7,087 nt of DNA from Desulfatirhabdium butyrativorans (GTDB lineage: Bacteria > Desulfobacterota > Desulfobacteria > Desulfobacterales > DYRK01): assembly GCA_020718785.1 (NCBI GenBank), contig DYRK01000305.1, positions 1-7,087 of the forward strand, read 5' to 3'. Position numbers and translations under genes: made by a program. The notes beneath the pieces are model-generated. The model was not told the origin of the DNA. It worked only from the letters and a program-made list of their open reading frames with translations, and ran no database searches. Positions 1-5,715 of the stretch are shown here, one piece after another. Numbering within the stretch: position 1 is the stretch's first letter; every line of letters starts with the position of its first letter.

Positions 1-15
1 TGGCGCAAAAAATCA

Positions 16-146
16 CAGATCGAAAATCTTCAATCCGGAGTGCAAAAATAGAGCGCAGCGGTTTTTTGCACAGTGAGGGAGCGGGGCGCAAAAAATCGCT
101 CCGTTGCACTCCGCTCTATTTTTGCACTCCGGAAGTTTTCGATCTG
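16..146. repeat. Long imperfect palindrome upstream of the operon
   Basis: Two nested inverted repeats are visible. The outer arms pair 16-26 with 136-146 (11 bp, perfect, CAGATCGAAAA) and 35-55 with 112-132 (21 bp, perfect, beginning CCGGAGTGCAAAAAT). The inner arms pair 57-71 with 86-100 (15 bp, two mismatches, around a run of T/A). The 12-mer GCGCAAAAAATC at 86-97 also occurs directly at 3-14, so the repeat cluster probably continues left of the window. The module TCCGGAGTGCAAAAAT is the same as in the tandem array at 5716-5874, so both belong to one dispersed family. It could act as a bidirectional terminator or as a mobile palindromic element; the sequence does not decide. Bases 1-206 contain no convincing gene. 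Confidence 0.85.
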
Positions 147-159
147 ATGAAATTCTGTT
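131..159 (+). promoter_or_regulatory. Candidate ECF-type promoter for the operon (weak)
   Basis: GGAAGTT at 131-137 and TCTGTT at 154-159 are separated by 16 bp. This resembles the sigmaE-like consensus GGAACTT-N16-TCTGA and would suit autoregulation by the sigma factor encoded in the operon. Caution is needed because the -35 half lies in the arm of a dispersed repeat. An alternative sigma70-like promoter is TTGAAA (158-163), a 17-bp spacer and TAAGAG (181-186), with a good -35 and a poor -10. Neither is proven. Confidence 0.2.
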
Positions 160-183
160 GAAATAAAAATGAGGGTTTGATAA

Positions 184-204
184 GAGGTTCGGGGTAAGAG
201 GTGG
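184..204 (+). repeat. Three-unit heptamer array carrying the Shine-Dalgarno sequence
   Basis: The bases read GAGGTTC, GGGGTAA, GAGGTGG, exactly three 7-nt units of the pattern G[A/G]GGTNN. The same heptamer family occurs at 672-741, 1858-1895 and 2972-3029. The last unit contains GAGGTG, which matches the Shine-Dalgarno core and lies just upstream of the ATG at 207. The ribosome binding site of the lipoprotein gene is therefore made of repeat DNA. Confidence 0.7.
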
Positions 205-206
205 CT

Positions 207-2375
207 ATGAAAATAAAGAATATCATATTAACGGCAATTTCAGCCGTATTGCTGACCGCGTGCGCGGTTAAACCCAATCCTGTCTGTGTGAAAGAAAACA
301 GGGTGTATTGCAATCCCTCGGGCAATTTTACCGGACGCTGGTATGATTATTATGAGCGTGCTATGTCCTGCATGGAAGGCGAGTGCTACGACGCTGCCCT
401 TGCCGACCTGAATGAAACATTGAAACTGCGGTCCGAAGATCAGCGCATGGCAAGAACTTTCGGAATGCACTTTTCCGATTATTTTCCCCATCGGGAAAAA
501 GGACTGATTTATTTCAATAAAGCAGACTACGAGGCCGCTGAAAAAGAGCTTGAACTTTCGGTTCGGCAGTATCCGTCCGAAAAAGCGTATTTTTATTTGG
601 ACAAAGTGCGGGTCAGGCTCATGGAACAGAAACAGTCCGCGGTATCTGTTCCCCGTCTCTTTGTCAATGTTGGGTCAGAGGTTCGAGGTCAGAGGTCAGG
701 GGTAAAATACCCCGAACCCCGAACCCCGAACCCCGAACCTCTTTGGACCAAAGATGATCCTGTGGTCATTTCCGGAACCGCGGAAGATGAACAGTATGTT
801 TCGGAAATTCTTGTTCAAAACAGAAAGCTCTTTCTGGAAAATTCCAGCCAAAAAATTCAGTTCGGAGAAAAGCTGAAATTGGGGCAGGGCCGTCACGAAG
901 TGGAAATCATTGCCCGGAATCTCAGAAAGCAGGAGACAGTACAAAAACTGTTCATCCGTGTTGATCGCTTCGGACCGGTCATTTCCCTGACCGCATTCGA
1001 TCCTGAGCAGGGAATACAGGGCAGACTTTACGATGAATCCGGTGAAAATTTCCTTTTTGCAGACGGGAAAAATATTCCGCTCCCCAAAGGAGAAACCGCC
1101 GAATTTTCAATCCCCGCGGAATCCGGCAGGGATGAGATGATTCTGATTGCCAAAGACAGATTGGGAAACGAGACTGTCGCGGAACTTCGGGCTGATCCGC
1201 TCGCAGGCTTTCATTTATCGGGCATTTTGCTGGCGGAAAGCCATGTAGGTTGGGTTGAGGAACGAAACCCAACATATCTGAAAGCAGGCAATTTAGCAGA
1301 TTTTCATTTACCGGGCATTATGTTGGCAGAAAGCCATGTAGGTTGGGTTGAGGAACGAAACCCAACATATCCGTCTGTCAATACAAGAGTAAGCGATGAT
1401 CGGAGTTGGGTTTCGTTCCTCAACCCAACCTACACCTTCCCCGAAATTATTCTGGAGGCACACACTGCGGAAGCGGAGTTCGGCGTTCCCGAAAATGTTT
1501 ATATAAAAGGCAGCGTCAGAAGCGGAAATACGGTCAGAAAAGTGAGTATCAATGATCAGCCGGTGGTCATACAGCCGGGCCGTGTGATCTTTTTCAGTCA
1601 GTTTGTCCGGCTGGAAAAAGGAGAAAATACCATCCGTATTGAGGCAGAAGATGAATCGGGCAACAAAGGGAATAAAAGCCTTTTGATTCGCGTGGAAATT
1701 CCCGAAGTCTTCAAACTGAAATACCGTTATTGTCTTGCCCTGCATCCCTTTGAAACGCTTGACGATAATAAAAATCAGCCGGAGCCGCCTCTTTTCCGGC
1801 ATTTTTTTCTCAAAAATATGGTGGATCGCGGCCGCTTTCAGGTCATGGTCCGGGATCCGGAACCGCTGACCCCGAACCCCGAACCCCTGACCCCCGATGC
1901 CGTACTGATGGGAAATTTTTATGAAAACGCTGCCGGAATCGAAATCGCGGCGCGGCTTGTGGATATTTCAAGCGGCGAAATTCTGGCTGTCAAAGATGTG
2001 TTCGGTGAAAACAAAGACCGTCAGGCATATCAGGCCTTATCCGAAAAACTGTCTGAAAAATTTCACAGAGCCTTCCCGCTGATGGATGCCGCTATCACAC
2101 AAGTTGAAAACAAAGGACTGGACTTTTCCCCGGAAAAATGGATACCGGAAAAAGGGGAAATCAAACTGAAATGGCCCCTGATCGTCTATCGTAGGGACAC
2201 GCCGCCGGCATGTCCCTACAAATCCGGAACGCCTGATGTGTATCCGCAAAAATCCGGCACGGAAATTATCGGAAAAACCCGGGTCTCCGCCATTGCTTCG
2301 GATGTATTCCGCGCAGAACCGGTTTCCGGCAAAATTTATGAGATCAGACAGGGGGACAGGATAATAAGCGAATGA
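207..2375 (+). CDS. Lipoprotein with TPR-like, Ig-like and CsgG/FlgO-like regions
   Basis: This is a 722-residue protein starting at ATG 207; the in-frame GTG at 201 is less likely because GAGGTG at 198-203 serves ATG 207. A type II signal peptide ends in the lipobox LLTA-C19. Ala at +2 suggests outer-membrane sorting. Residues about 47-141 contain two TPR-like helical hairpins (ECYDAALADLNETL and KADYEAAEKELEL). Three beta-rich Ig-like or glucodextranase-B-like segments follow at about 180-250, 253-333 and 412-495, with the motifs GRHEVEI, DRLGNE and GENTIRIEAEDESGNKG. Residues about 505-635 resemble CsgG/FlgO-type domains (CLALHPFETL, DAVLMGNFYE, ARLVDISSGEIL). The end (GKTRVSAI, RQGDRI) resembles the C-terminal module of the CHAT protein at 3718-5706. 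Several repeat elements interrupt the protein in frame at about residues 156-178, 335-410, 551-563 and 662-671. It overlaps the sigma gene by ATGA. The likely role is periplasm-facing outer-membrane sensing or scaffolding. The ligand is unknown and the domain names rest on pattern only. Confidence 0.85.
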   Translation: MKIKNIILTAISAVLLTACAVKPNPVCVKENRVYCNPSGNFTGRWYDYYERAMSCMEGECYDAALADLNETLKLRSEDQRMARTFGMHFSDYFPHREKGLIYFNKADYEAAEKELELSVRQYPSEKAYFYLDKVRVRLMEQKQSAVSVPRLFVNVGSEVRGQRSGVKYPEPRTPNPEPLWTKDDPVVISGTAEDEQYVSEILVQNRKLFLENSSQKIQFGEKLKLGQGRHEVEIIARNLRKQETVQKLFIRVDRFGPVISLTAFDPEQGIQGRLYDESGENFLFADGKNIPLPKGETAEFSIPAESGRDEMILIAKDRLGNETVAELRADPLAGFHLSGILLAESHVGWVEERNPTYLKAGNLADFHLPGIMLAESHVGWVEERNPTYPSVNTRVSDDRSWVSFLNPTYTFPEIILEAHTAEAEFGVPENVYIKGSVRSGNTVRKVSINDQPVVIQPGRVIFFSQFVRLEKGENTIRIEAEDESGNKGNKSLLIRVEIPEVFKLKYRYCLALHPFETLDDNKNQPEPPLFRHFFLKNMVDRGRFQVMVRDPEPLTPNPEPLTPDAVLMGNFYENAAGIEIAARLVDISSGEILAVKDVFGENKDRQAYQALSEKLSEKFHRAFPLMDAAITQVENKGLDFSPEKWIPEKGEIKLKWPLIVYRRDTPPACPYKSGTPDVYPQKSGTEIIGKTRVSAIASDVFRAEPVSGKIYEIRQGDRIISE
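672..741. repeat. Heptamer inverted repeat inside the lipoprotein gene
   Basis: The left arm has GAGGTNN-type units (672-703) and the right arm has CCCCGAA units repeated four times (708-741). The arms are imperfectly complementary around a short A-rich loop. The insertion is translated in frame as a GSEVRGQRSGVK segment followed by PEPRTPNPEPLW. Three 7-nt units make 21 nt, so the array reads as a 7-residue period without stops. It lies between the TPR-like region and the first Ig-like segment, a probable linker. Confidence 0.85.
1245..1276 (+). repeat. Palindromic element, copy 1 (GTTGGGTT hairpin)
   Basis: This is a 32-nt element with perfect 8-bp arms, GTTGGGTT (1249-1256) and AACCCAAC (1266-1273), around the 9-nt loop GAGGAACGA. 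It is translated as VGWVEERNPTY. The size and hairpin resemble REP-like elements that are widespread in repeat-rich bacterial genomes; which transposase mobilises it is unknown here. Confidence 0.85.
1338..1369 (+). repeat. Palindromic element, copy 2 (same orientation)
   Basis: It is identical over 32 nt to the copy at 1245-1276, exactly 93 bp downstream, and again in frame as VGWVEERNPTY. The identity inside the element contrasts with several substitutions in the flanking duplicated bases. This would fit recent duplication with local conversion, or constraint on the hairpin. Confidence 0.85.
1405..1433 (-). repeat. Palindromic element, copy 3 (inverted)
   Basis: These 29 nt match the reverse complement of the copies at 1245 and 1338. 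In the gene's frame it reads SWVSFLNPTY. Copies 2 and 3 can pair as a longer inverted repeat with the interval 1370-1404 as the loop. Confidence 0.85.
1858..1895. repeat. Heptamer repeat inside the CsgG/FlgO-like region
   Basis: Units of the type CCCCGAA and CCCTGAC occur in tandem and are translated as DPEPLTPNPEPLTPD. The insertion lies between RFQVMVR and DAVLMGNFYE. In related beta-alpha folds this is where a loop joins a strand to the next element, so the insertion is probably tolerated there. Confidence 0.75.
2191..2219. repeat. GTAGGGACA palindrome near the lipoprotein C terminus
   Basis: Perfect 9-bp arms, GTAGGGACA (2191-2199) and TGTCCCTAC (2211-2219), surround an 11-nt GC-rich loop that can extend the stem (GCC/GGC) after one mismatch. 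It is translated as RRDTPPACPY. This is a third repeat family, distinct from the heptamers and from the GTTGGGTT hairpin. Confidence 0.8.
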
Positions 2376-2968
2376 AAAAGAAACTGACACCCGAAGAAGA
2401 ACGCGAAATCCTGAATGAATGTATCCATAATAAGAAGTGTGAGAAACTGACGCGGCAATATTGGAATCTGGTTTACAAAACCGTTCAGAAAACCTTTATT
2501 TACAAAAATGCCCCTTTGGTCAGAGAAGAGATCGAAGAGGTTCATCAGGATGTGTTTGTCCAGTTATTTGACGATGATTGCAGGCGTCTGCGGCAGTACA
2601 GAGAGGGAGGAGGGCGCAATCTCGCGGGCTGGGTAGTTCTGATCGCGAACCGGACTGCTCTGAATCATCTCAGGGGAAAGGACCCCCACAGCATTCTGGG
2701 GCGTCAGTATCTGATTTTATTCGAAGAGATGAAGGAAGAGCTTGATATCAAAAAAGAAACAGACCGGCTCGAAGCCAGACAGAAACTCCTGAAAATTCTC
2801 GAGGCTGCCGACCTGCTCCCCACACTTGAGCGGCTGGTGTTCAAACTCCATTTTTTCCATGAACTGTCATTGCCTGAAATAGCGTCCCAGTTGAACAGGG
2901 AAGTCGGAAACATATATACCATCAAATCCAGAGCGGTCAAACGGCTGAAAGAACTGACGGCTGAATGA
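2372..2968 (+). CDS. ECF-type RNA polymerase sigma factor
   Basis: This is a 198-residue protein, the usual length for ECF sigma factors, which consist of regions 2 and 4 only. Region 2 spans about residues 27-101 and includes EEVHQDVFVQLF and the helix GWVVLIANRTALNHLR, which matches the -10 recognition and core-binding pattern. Region 4 spans about 148-195 and includes the helix-turn-helix LSLPEIASQLNREVGNIYTI followed by SRAVKRLKEL. Between them lies a charged linker (about 102-147). The ATG overlaps the upstream TGA, giving strong translational coupling to the lipoprotein gene. GGGGGACAGG at 2351-2360 is a plausible ribosome binding site. The protein would redirect core polymerase to a small regulon, possibly including its own operon. 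Family assignment is good; the ECF subgroup and target promoter are unknown. Confidence 0.92.
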   Translation: MKKKLTPEEEREILNECIHNKKCEKLTRQYWNLVYKTVQKTFIYKNAPLVREEIEEVHQDVFVQLFDDDCRRLRQYREGGGRNLAGWVVLIANRTALNHLRGKDPHSILGRQYLILFEEMKEELDIKKETDRLEARQKLLKILEAADLLPTLERLVFKLHFFHELSLPEIASQLNREVGNIYTIKSRAVKRLKELTAE

Positions 2969-2971
2969 GAT

Positions 2972-3029
2972 GAGGTACGGGGTAAGAGGTGCGGGGTGCG
3001 GGAACCTCTCACCCCTGACCTCGTACCTC
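2972..3029. repeat. Heptamer inverted repeat between the sigma and zinc-finger genes
   Basis: The left arm 2972-2997 reads GAGGTAC, GGGGTAA, GAGGTGC, GGGGT. The right arm 3004-3029 is its imperfect reverse complement (26 nt, five mismatches, some of which become G-U pairs in RNA). The loop is 6 nt. It lies 3 nt after the sigma stop in the only sizeable gap of the operon and could fold as an mRNA stem-loop that separates expression of the sigma factor from that of its partner. It lacks a T-run, so it is not a classic intrinsic terminator. Confidence 0.8.
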
Positions 3030-3087
3030 TTGCCTGCCCGTTAGGGCATTGTAAGAAATTTCTGTTTCCGGTGTAATAGTACAGTAA

Positions 3088-3093
3088 AAGGAG
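3088..3093 (+). promoter_or_regulatory. Ribosome binding site of the zinc-finger gene
   Basis: AAGGAG lies 8 nt before ATG 3102, 5 nt before ATG 3099 and only 2 nt before GTG 3096. This favours 3102, with 3099 possible. Confidence 0.75.
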
Positions 3094-3101
3094 ATGTGAT
3101 G

Positions 3102-3743
3102 ATGAAATCATGTATAACTGTCGGGACGCTTGCCGATTATATCGAGGGCCGTCTTTCGGATGATGAAAAAGATCAGGTGGAAGAGCATCTTTCAAGATGC
3201 GACGAATGCCTCGAAGAATTTGTATTCGCGCAGGCTTTGCTTAATGACAGCGAACTTATGGAAACAGAATACGGACCGGAACCAGCGGATCGGGTCATGA
3301 CTGTTTTTCAGGAAGTCCGCGGACTTGTAAAACAGAAAATCTCCGAATGGCTTACGGAACTGCCTGTTCCGATATGGCTGGGACAGTATGAGGCTGTCCG
3401 AAGCGCTGCGGTTCCGTCCTCGGCTTACATGCTGATAAAAAAAAATATCAATGAGTTTCAGACAGAATTATTTATATCTCAGGCAGAAAATGACAAAGCG
3501 CGACTATGTATCAGAGTTTTCAGAAATAACAGACTTGCCAGAAATGTCAGCCTCACCCTGATAAGAGACGGGGAAATTCCTTTCGCACGCGTGTTAAACC
3601 GCGACTATGTCTGTTTTGACCGTCAGCTTTTCGGCGAATACCGCCTTGCAGTCGGGCATGACGCTGAGGCAGCCCTTAAAAATACTTACTGTTTTGAAAT
3701 CTCGCCCACAGGCTTTTATGAAAAACAATACCATAATTCTTGA
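3102..3743 (+). CDS. Zinc-finger (zf-HC2-type) putative anti-sigma factor
   Basis: This is a 213-residue protein if started at ATG 3102. Residues 29-36 form the anti-sigma zinc motif H29-x3-C33-x2-C36 (HLSRCDEC), with Cys4 as a likely further ligand and LADYIEGRLSDDE between them, the typical N-terminal helix. This matches the ZAS/zf-HC2 fold of anti-sigma factors that hold ECF sigmas in the cytoplasm. Unlike many family members it has no transmembrane helix. Instead, residues about 110-205 are beta-rich (ELFISQ, RLCIRVFRNN, VSLTLIRDG, LFGEYRLAV) and may form an Ig-like domain. It follows the sigma gene, and its end overlaps the CHAT gene by 26 nt, so its production is probably coupled to that of the protease. 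It may be the protease's substrate or an adaptor; that is inference. Confidence 0.82.
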   Translation: MKSCITVGTLADYIEGRLSDDEKDQVEEHLSRCDECLEEFVFAQALLNDSELMETEYGPEPADRVMTVFQEVRGLVKQKISEWLTELPVPIWLGQYEAVRSAAVPSSAYMLIKKNINEFQTELFISQAENDKARLCIRVFRNNRLARNVSLTLIRDGEIPFARVLNRDYVCFDRQLFGEYRLAVGHDAEAALKNTYCFEISPTGFYEKQYHNS

Positions 3744-5706
3744 AGCAGCACGGGAAAAAAACCGCCTGAAAATCGGTATTTATACCCCTGACGACGCGAT
3801 CTGGCACTATGAGAGCGAGACCCCGGCATTAGACAAAATCGAGGCTGTGACCGTCTCTGTGGCAGAAGCATTGAATGTTGCCGCGAGACAGGGAGGGGGA
3901 GGGACGCGGGAATTTGAAAAACTCAAAGCAGTGGGACGCATGTTAGGGGATGAACTGCTGACACCGGAGCTTAAAGAAAGACTAAGAAATTCAGACGCAG
4001 AATATCTCCTGCTGAAATTGGATGACGGTCTGGTTCATATTCCCTGGGAACTGATCTGCGTGGATCAGGATTTTTTATGCCAGAGATTCGATACGGGCAG
4101 GTTAGTGAAAACCCGGCAGAAAATTGTAAACAGCGCGGCGCGTGAGATGAAAAATCCCCTGCTGATGTGGATATTGGCAAATCCCGGAGGCGATCTGGCT
4201 GTGGCAGGAGACGAAGGGCTGAAAATATTCCAGCTTATGGCGCAGTTGAATCAGGAATCGGATATTGCAGAACCTGTCCTTGACGCACAGATCGGTCCCG
4301 ATGAAATCAAAGAAAGATTAAAGAGTTACGATATTGTCCATTTTGCGGGTCATGCCGAATACGGTTCGACTACCAACGGGAAAGACAGCGGCTGGAAATT
4401 GGCCGGCGGAAATTTCACAGTACGGGATATTGACAAAATGGCATCCGGCGCGGCTATGCCCGCTTTTGTGTTTTCCAATGCCTGTCAGTCTGCGCGTACC
4501 GAAGAATGGGAACGTAAAAAAGAATCCGACGACGGAAGCTCTTTCGGGTTGGCAAATGCCTTTCTGCGGGCAGGCGTGAGACATTATGTGGGTACATTCT
4601 GGGAAATACCGGATGAATCCGGCAGCCATTTTGCCTGTCGCTTTTACAGACTTCTGAGTTCGGGAATCCCTGTGGGCAAGGCTGTCAGAACCGCGAGAGA
4701 AGAACTGACAAAACAATACGGACCTCATATCTGCTGGGCAAGTTATATTCTATACGGCGATCCGAGAGTCAGCTATTTCGATTCCCGGAAAGCTCCTGTG
4801 CAACACGCTGCCGCGGAGCCGAGCCTCATTCAGAACACCGTGACACGCGGTTCTTTCTTCAATTACTCCCTGAATACCGCAAAACTTAAAGAAATGCGAA
4901 ACAGTATTGCCGTGATTGCCGGAATTCTTTTGCTCGCGGCTGCTCTGCTCTCGGGCAATTATCTCATAGACAAATTCAATTTCTGGCAGCAGATAAGAAT
5001 TCAGGAGATTCTGATTGCTCAGGCAGAACAGAAACAGAAAAAAACTCAGGCTCTTTTCGATGAACTGACAAAAATAATACCGCAACGGACTTCCCCGGAA
5101 CCGCAGCCCTCTGCTCCTATGACTATGGCTATGGTATTTGATTCCCGGATTTCTTTTTCTCATCAGAAAAAAGAAAATCTCGCGGCTTTCGCCATTCAGA
5201 GCGAACTGATCGAATGTTCCCGATTCAGGATGCTGGAGAGAAAATCATTTGATATTATTCTTCAGGAACTCATATATGCAAAGCCGGAGAAACTGAATCT
5301 GCTGATGCCCGATATTCTGCTTTTCCTTGAAATTGCCGAAGATGAGGATCAGTCTCAGGTGCTGATGCGTCTGGTGGACAAAAATGCAGGTGTGGTAATT
5401 GATAATCTGTTTGAAGAACTGGAACATGACAAACCTGTTTTTGCCCAGAAAAAAAGGCTTGCCGAAAATCTCCTGAAAAAATTGGAAAAACTCTGGCCGC
5501 TAAGAGGAGTCATTTCGGAAATCAGCGGAGAAGATATCCGGCTGAATATCGGAGCCGGAGCCGGAGTCAGAATCGGACAGCGCTTCAAAATTCGGGACAA
5601 AGAAGTATTTCTGAAAACTGTTTCTGTAGAAGCAGACAGTTGTATTGTCAGAACGCAGAAAAAAGATTTCCCTTTGCAGACCGGATGGCAGGTAGAATCC
5701 TTCTGA
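3718..5706 (+). CDS. Membrane-anchored CHAT-domain protease
   Basis: This is a 662-residue protein. ATG 3718 is preferred: AGG at 3710-3712 is a ribosome binding site, and the upstream ATG at 3607 would overlap gene 3 by 137 nt. The CHAT (caspase-like) domain spans about residues 70-352. It contains IPWEL (108-112), the His motif H208-F-A-G-H212, the Cys motif SNAC256QSA, and the closing WASYILYGDP (340-349). H212 and C256 are the expected catalytic dyad, so the enzyme looks intact. One hydrophobic helix follows at about 397-417. Then come a Gln/Lys-rich stretch (about 422-445), a Pro-rich linker (SPEPQPSAP), a CsgG/FlgO-like region (about 465-590) and a small beta-rich module (596-662) with NIGAGAGVRIGQ. 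The expected topology is protease in the cytoplasm and tail in the periplasm. It would cleave a protein target upon an envelope signal; the zinc-finger protein is the natural candidate. It is the last gene of the operon. Confidence 0.9.
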   Translation: MKNNTIILEAAREKNRLKIGIYTPDDAIWHYESETPALDKIEAVTVSVAEALNVAARQGGGGTREFEKLKAVGRMLGDELLTPELKERLRNSDAEYLLLKLDDGLVHIPWELICVDQDFLCQRFDTGRLVKTRQKIVNSAAREMKNPLLMWILANPGGDLAVAGDEGLKIFQLMAQLNQESDIAEPVLDAQIGPDEIKERLKSYDIVHFAGHAEYGSTTNGKDSGWKLAGGNFTVRDIDKMASGAAMPAFVFSNACQSARTEEWERKKESDDGSSFGLANAFLRAGVRHYVGTFWEIPDESGSHFACRFYRLLSSGIPVGKAVRTAREELTKQYGPHICWASYILYGDPRVSYFDSRKAPVQHAAAEPSLIQNTVTRGSFFNYSLNTAKLKEMRNSIAVIAGILLLAAALLSGNYLIDKFNFWQQIRIQEILIAQAEQKQKKTQALFDELTKIIPQRTSPEPQPSAPMTMAMVFDSRISFSHQKKENLAAFAIQSELIECSRFRMLERKSFDIILQELIYAKPEKLNLLMPDILLFLEIAEDEDQSQVLMRLVDKNAGVVIDNLFEELEHDKPVFAQKKRLAENLLKKLEKLWPLRGVISEISGEDIRLNIGAGAGVRIGQRFKIRDKEVFLKTVSVEADSCIVRTQKKDFPLQTGWQVESF

Positions 5707-5715
5707 ATGACAGCT

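Larger units (their letters stand above)
1210..1370. repeat. 93-bp tandem duplication in the lipoprotein gene
   Basis: Two copies with a period of exactly 93 bp (31 codons) begin near 1210 and 1303. Both read FHL-[SP]-GI-[LM]-LAESHVGWVEERNPTY, with a few substitutions between them. Each copy contains one 32-nt palindromic element. The second copy is incomplete and runs into different sequence after 1370. The duplication keeps the frame. Confidence 0.9.

Noticed and set aside
201..206. GTG 201 as start of the lipoprotein
   Set aside because: It lies inside the Shine-Dalgarno match that serves ATG 207. Starting at 207 also gives a normal lipoprotein signal peptide.
1308..1802. 164-codon minus-strand open frame opposite the lipoprotein gene
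   Set aside because: It is antisense to a well-supported coding sequence, and its recognisable peptides come from the inverted repeat elements. The other minus-strand frames between 116 and 5929 (for example 2704-3195 and 4318-4728) are shadows or translated repeats for the same reasons.
2191..2219. Intrinsic terminator at the GTAGGGACA palindrome
   Set aside because: It lies inside a coding sequence and no T-run follows the stem.
3607..3717. Upstream ATG extension of the CHAT gene by 37 residues
   Set aside because: It would overlap the zinc-finger gene by 137 nt, the added residues do not look like a CHAT N terminus, and ATG 3718 has a better placed ribosome binding site.
4334..4579. 81-codon plus-strand frame inside the CHAT gene
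   Set aside because: It overlaps the catalytic core of the CHAT domain in another frame and has no ribosome binding site or recognisable features.
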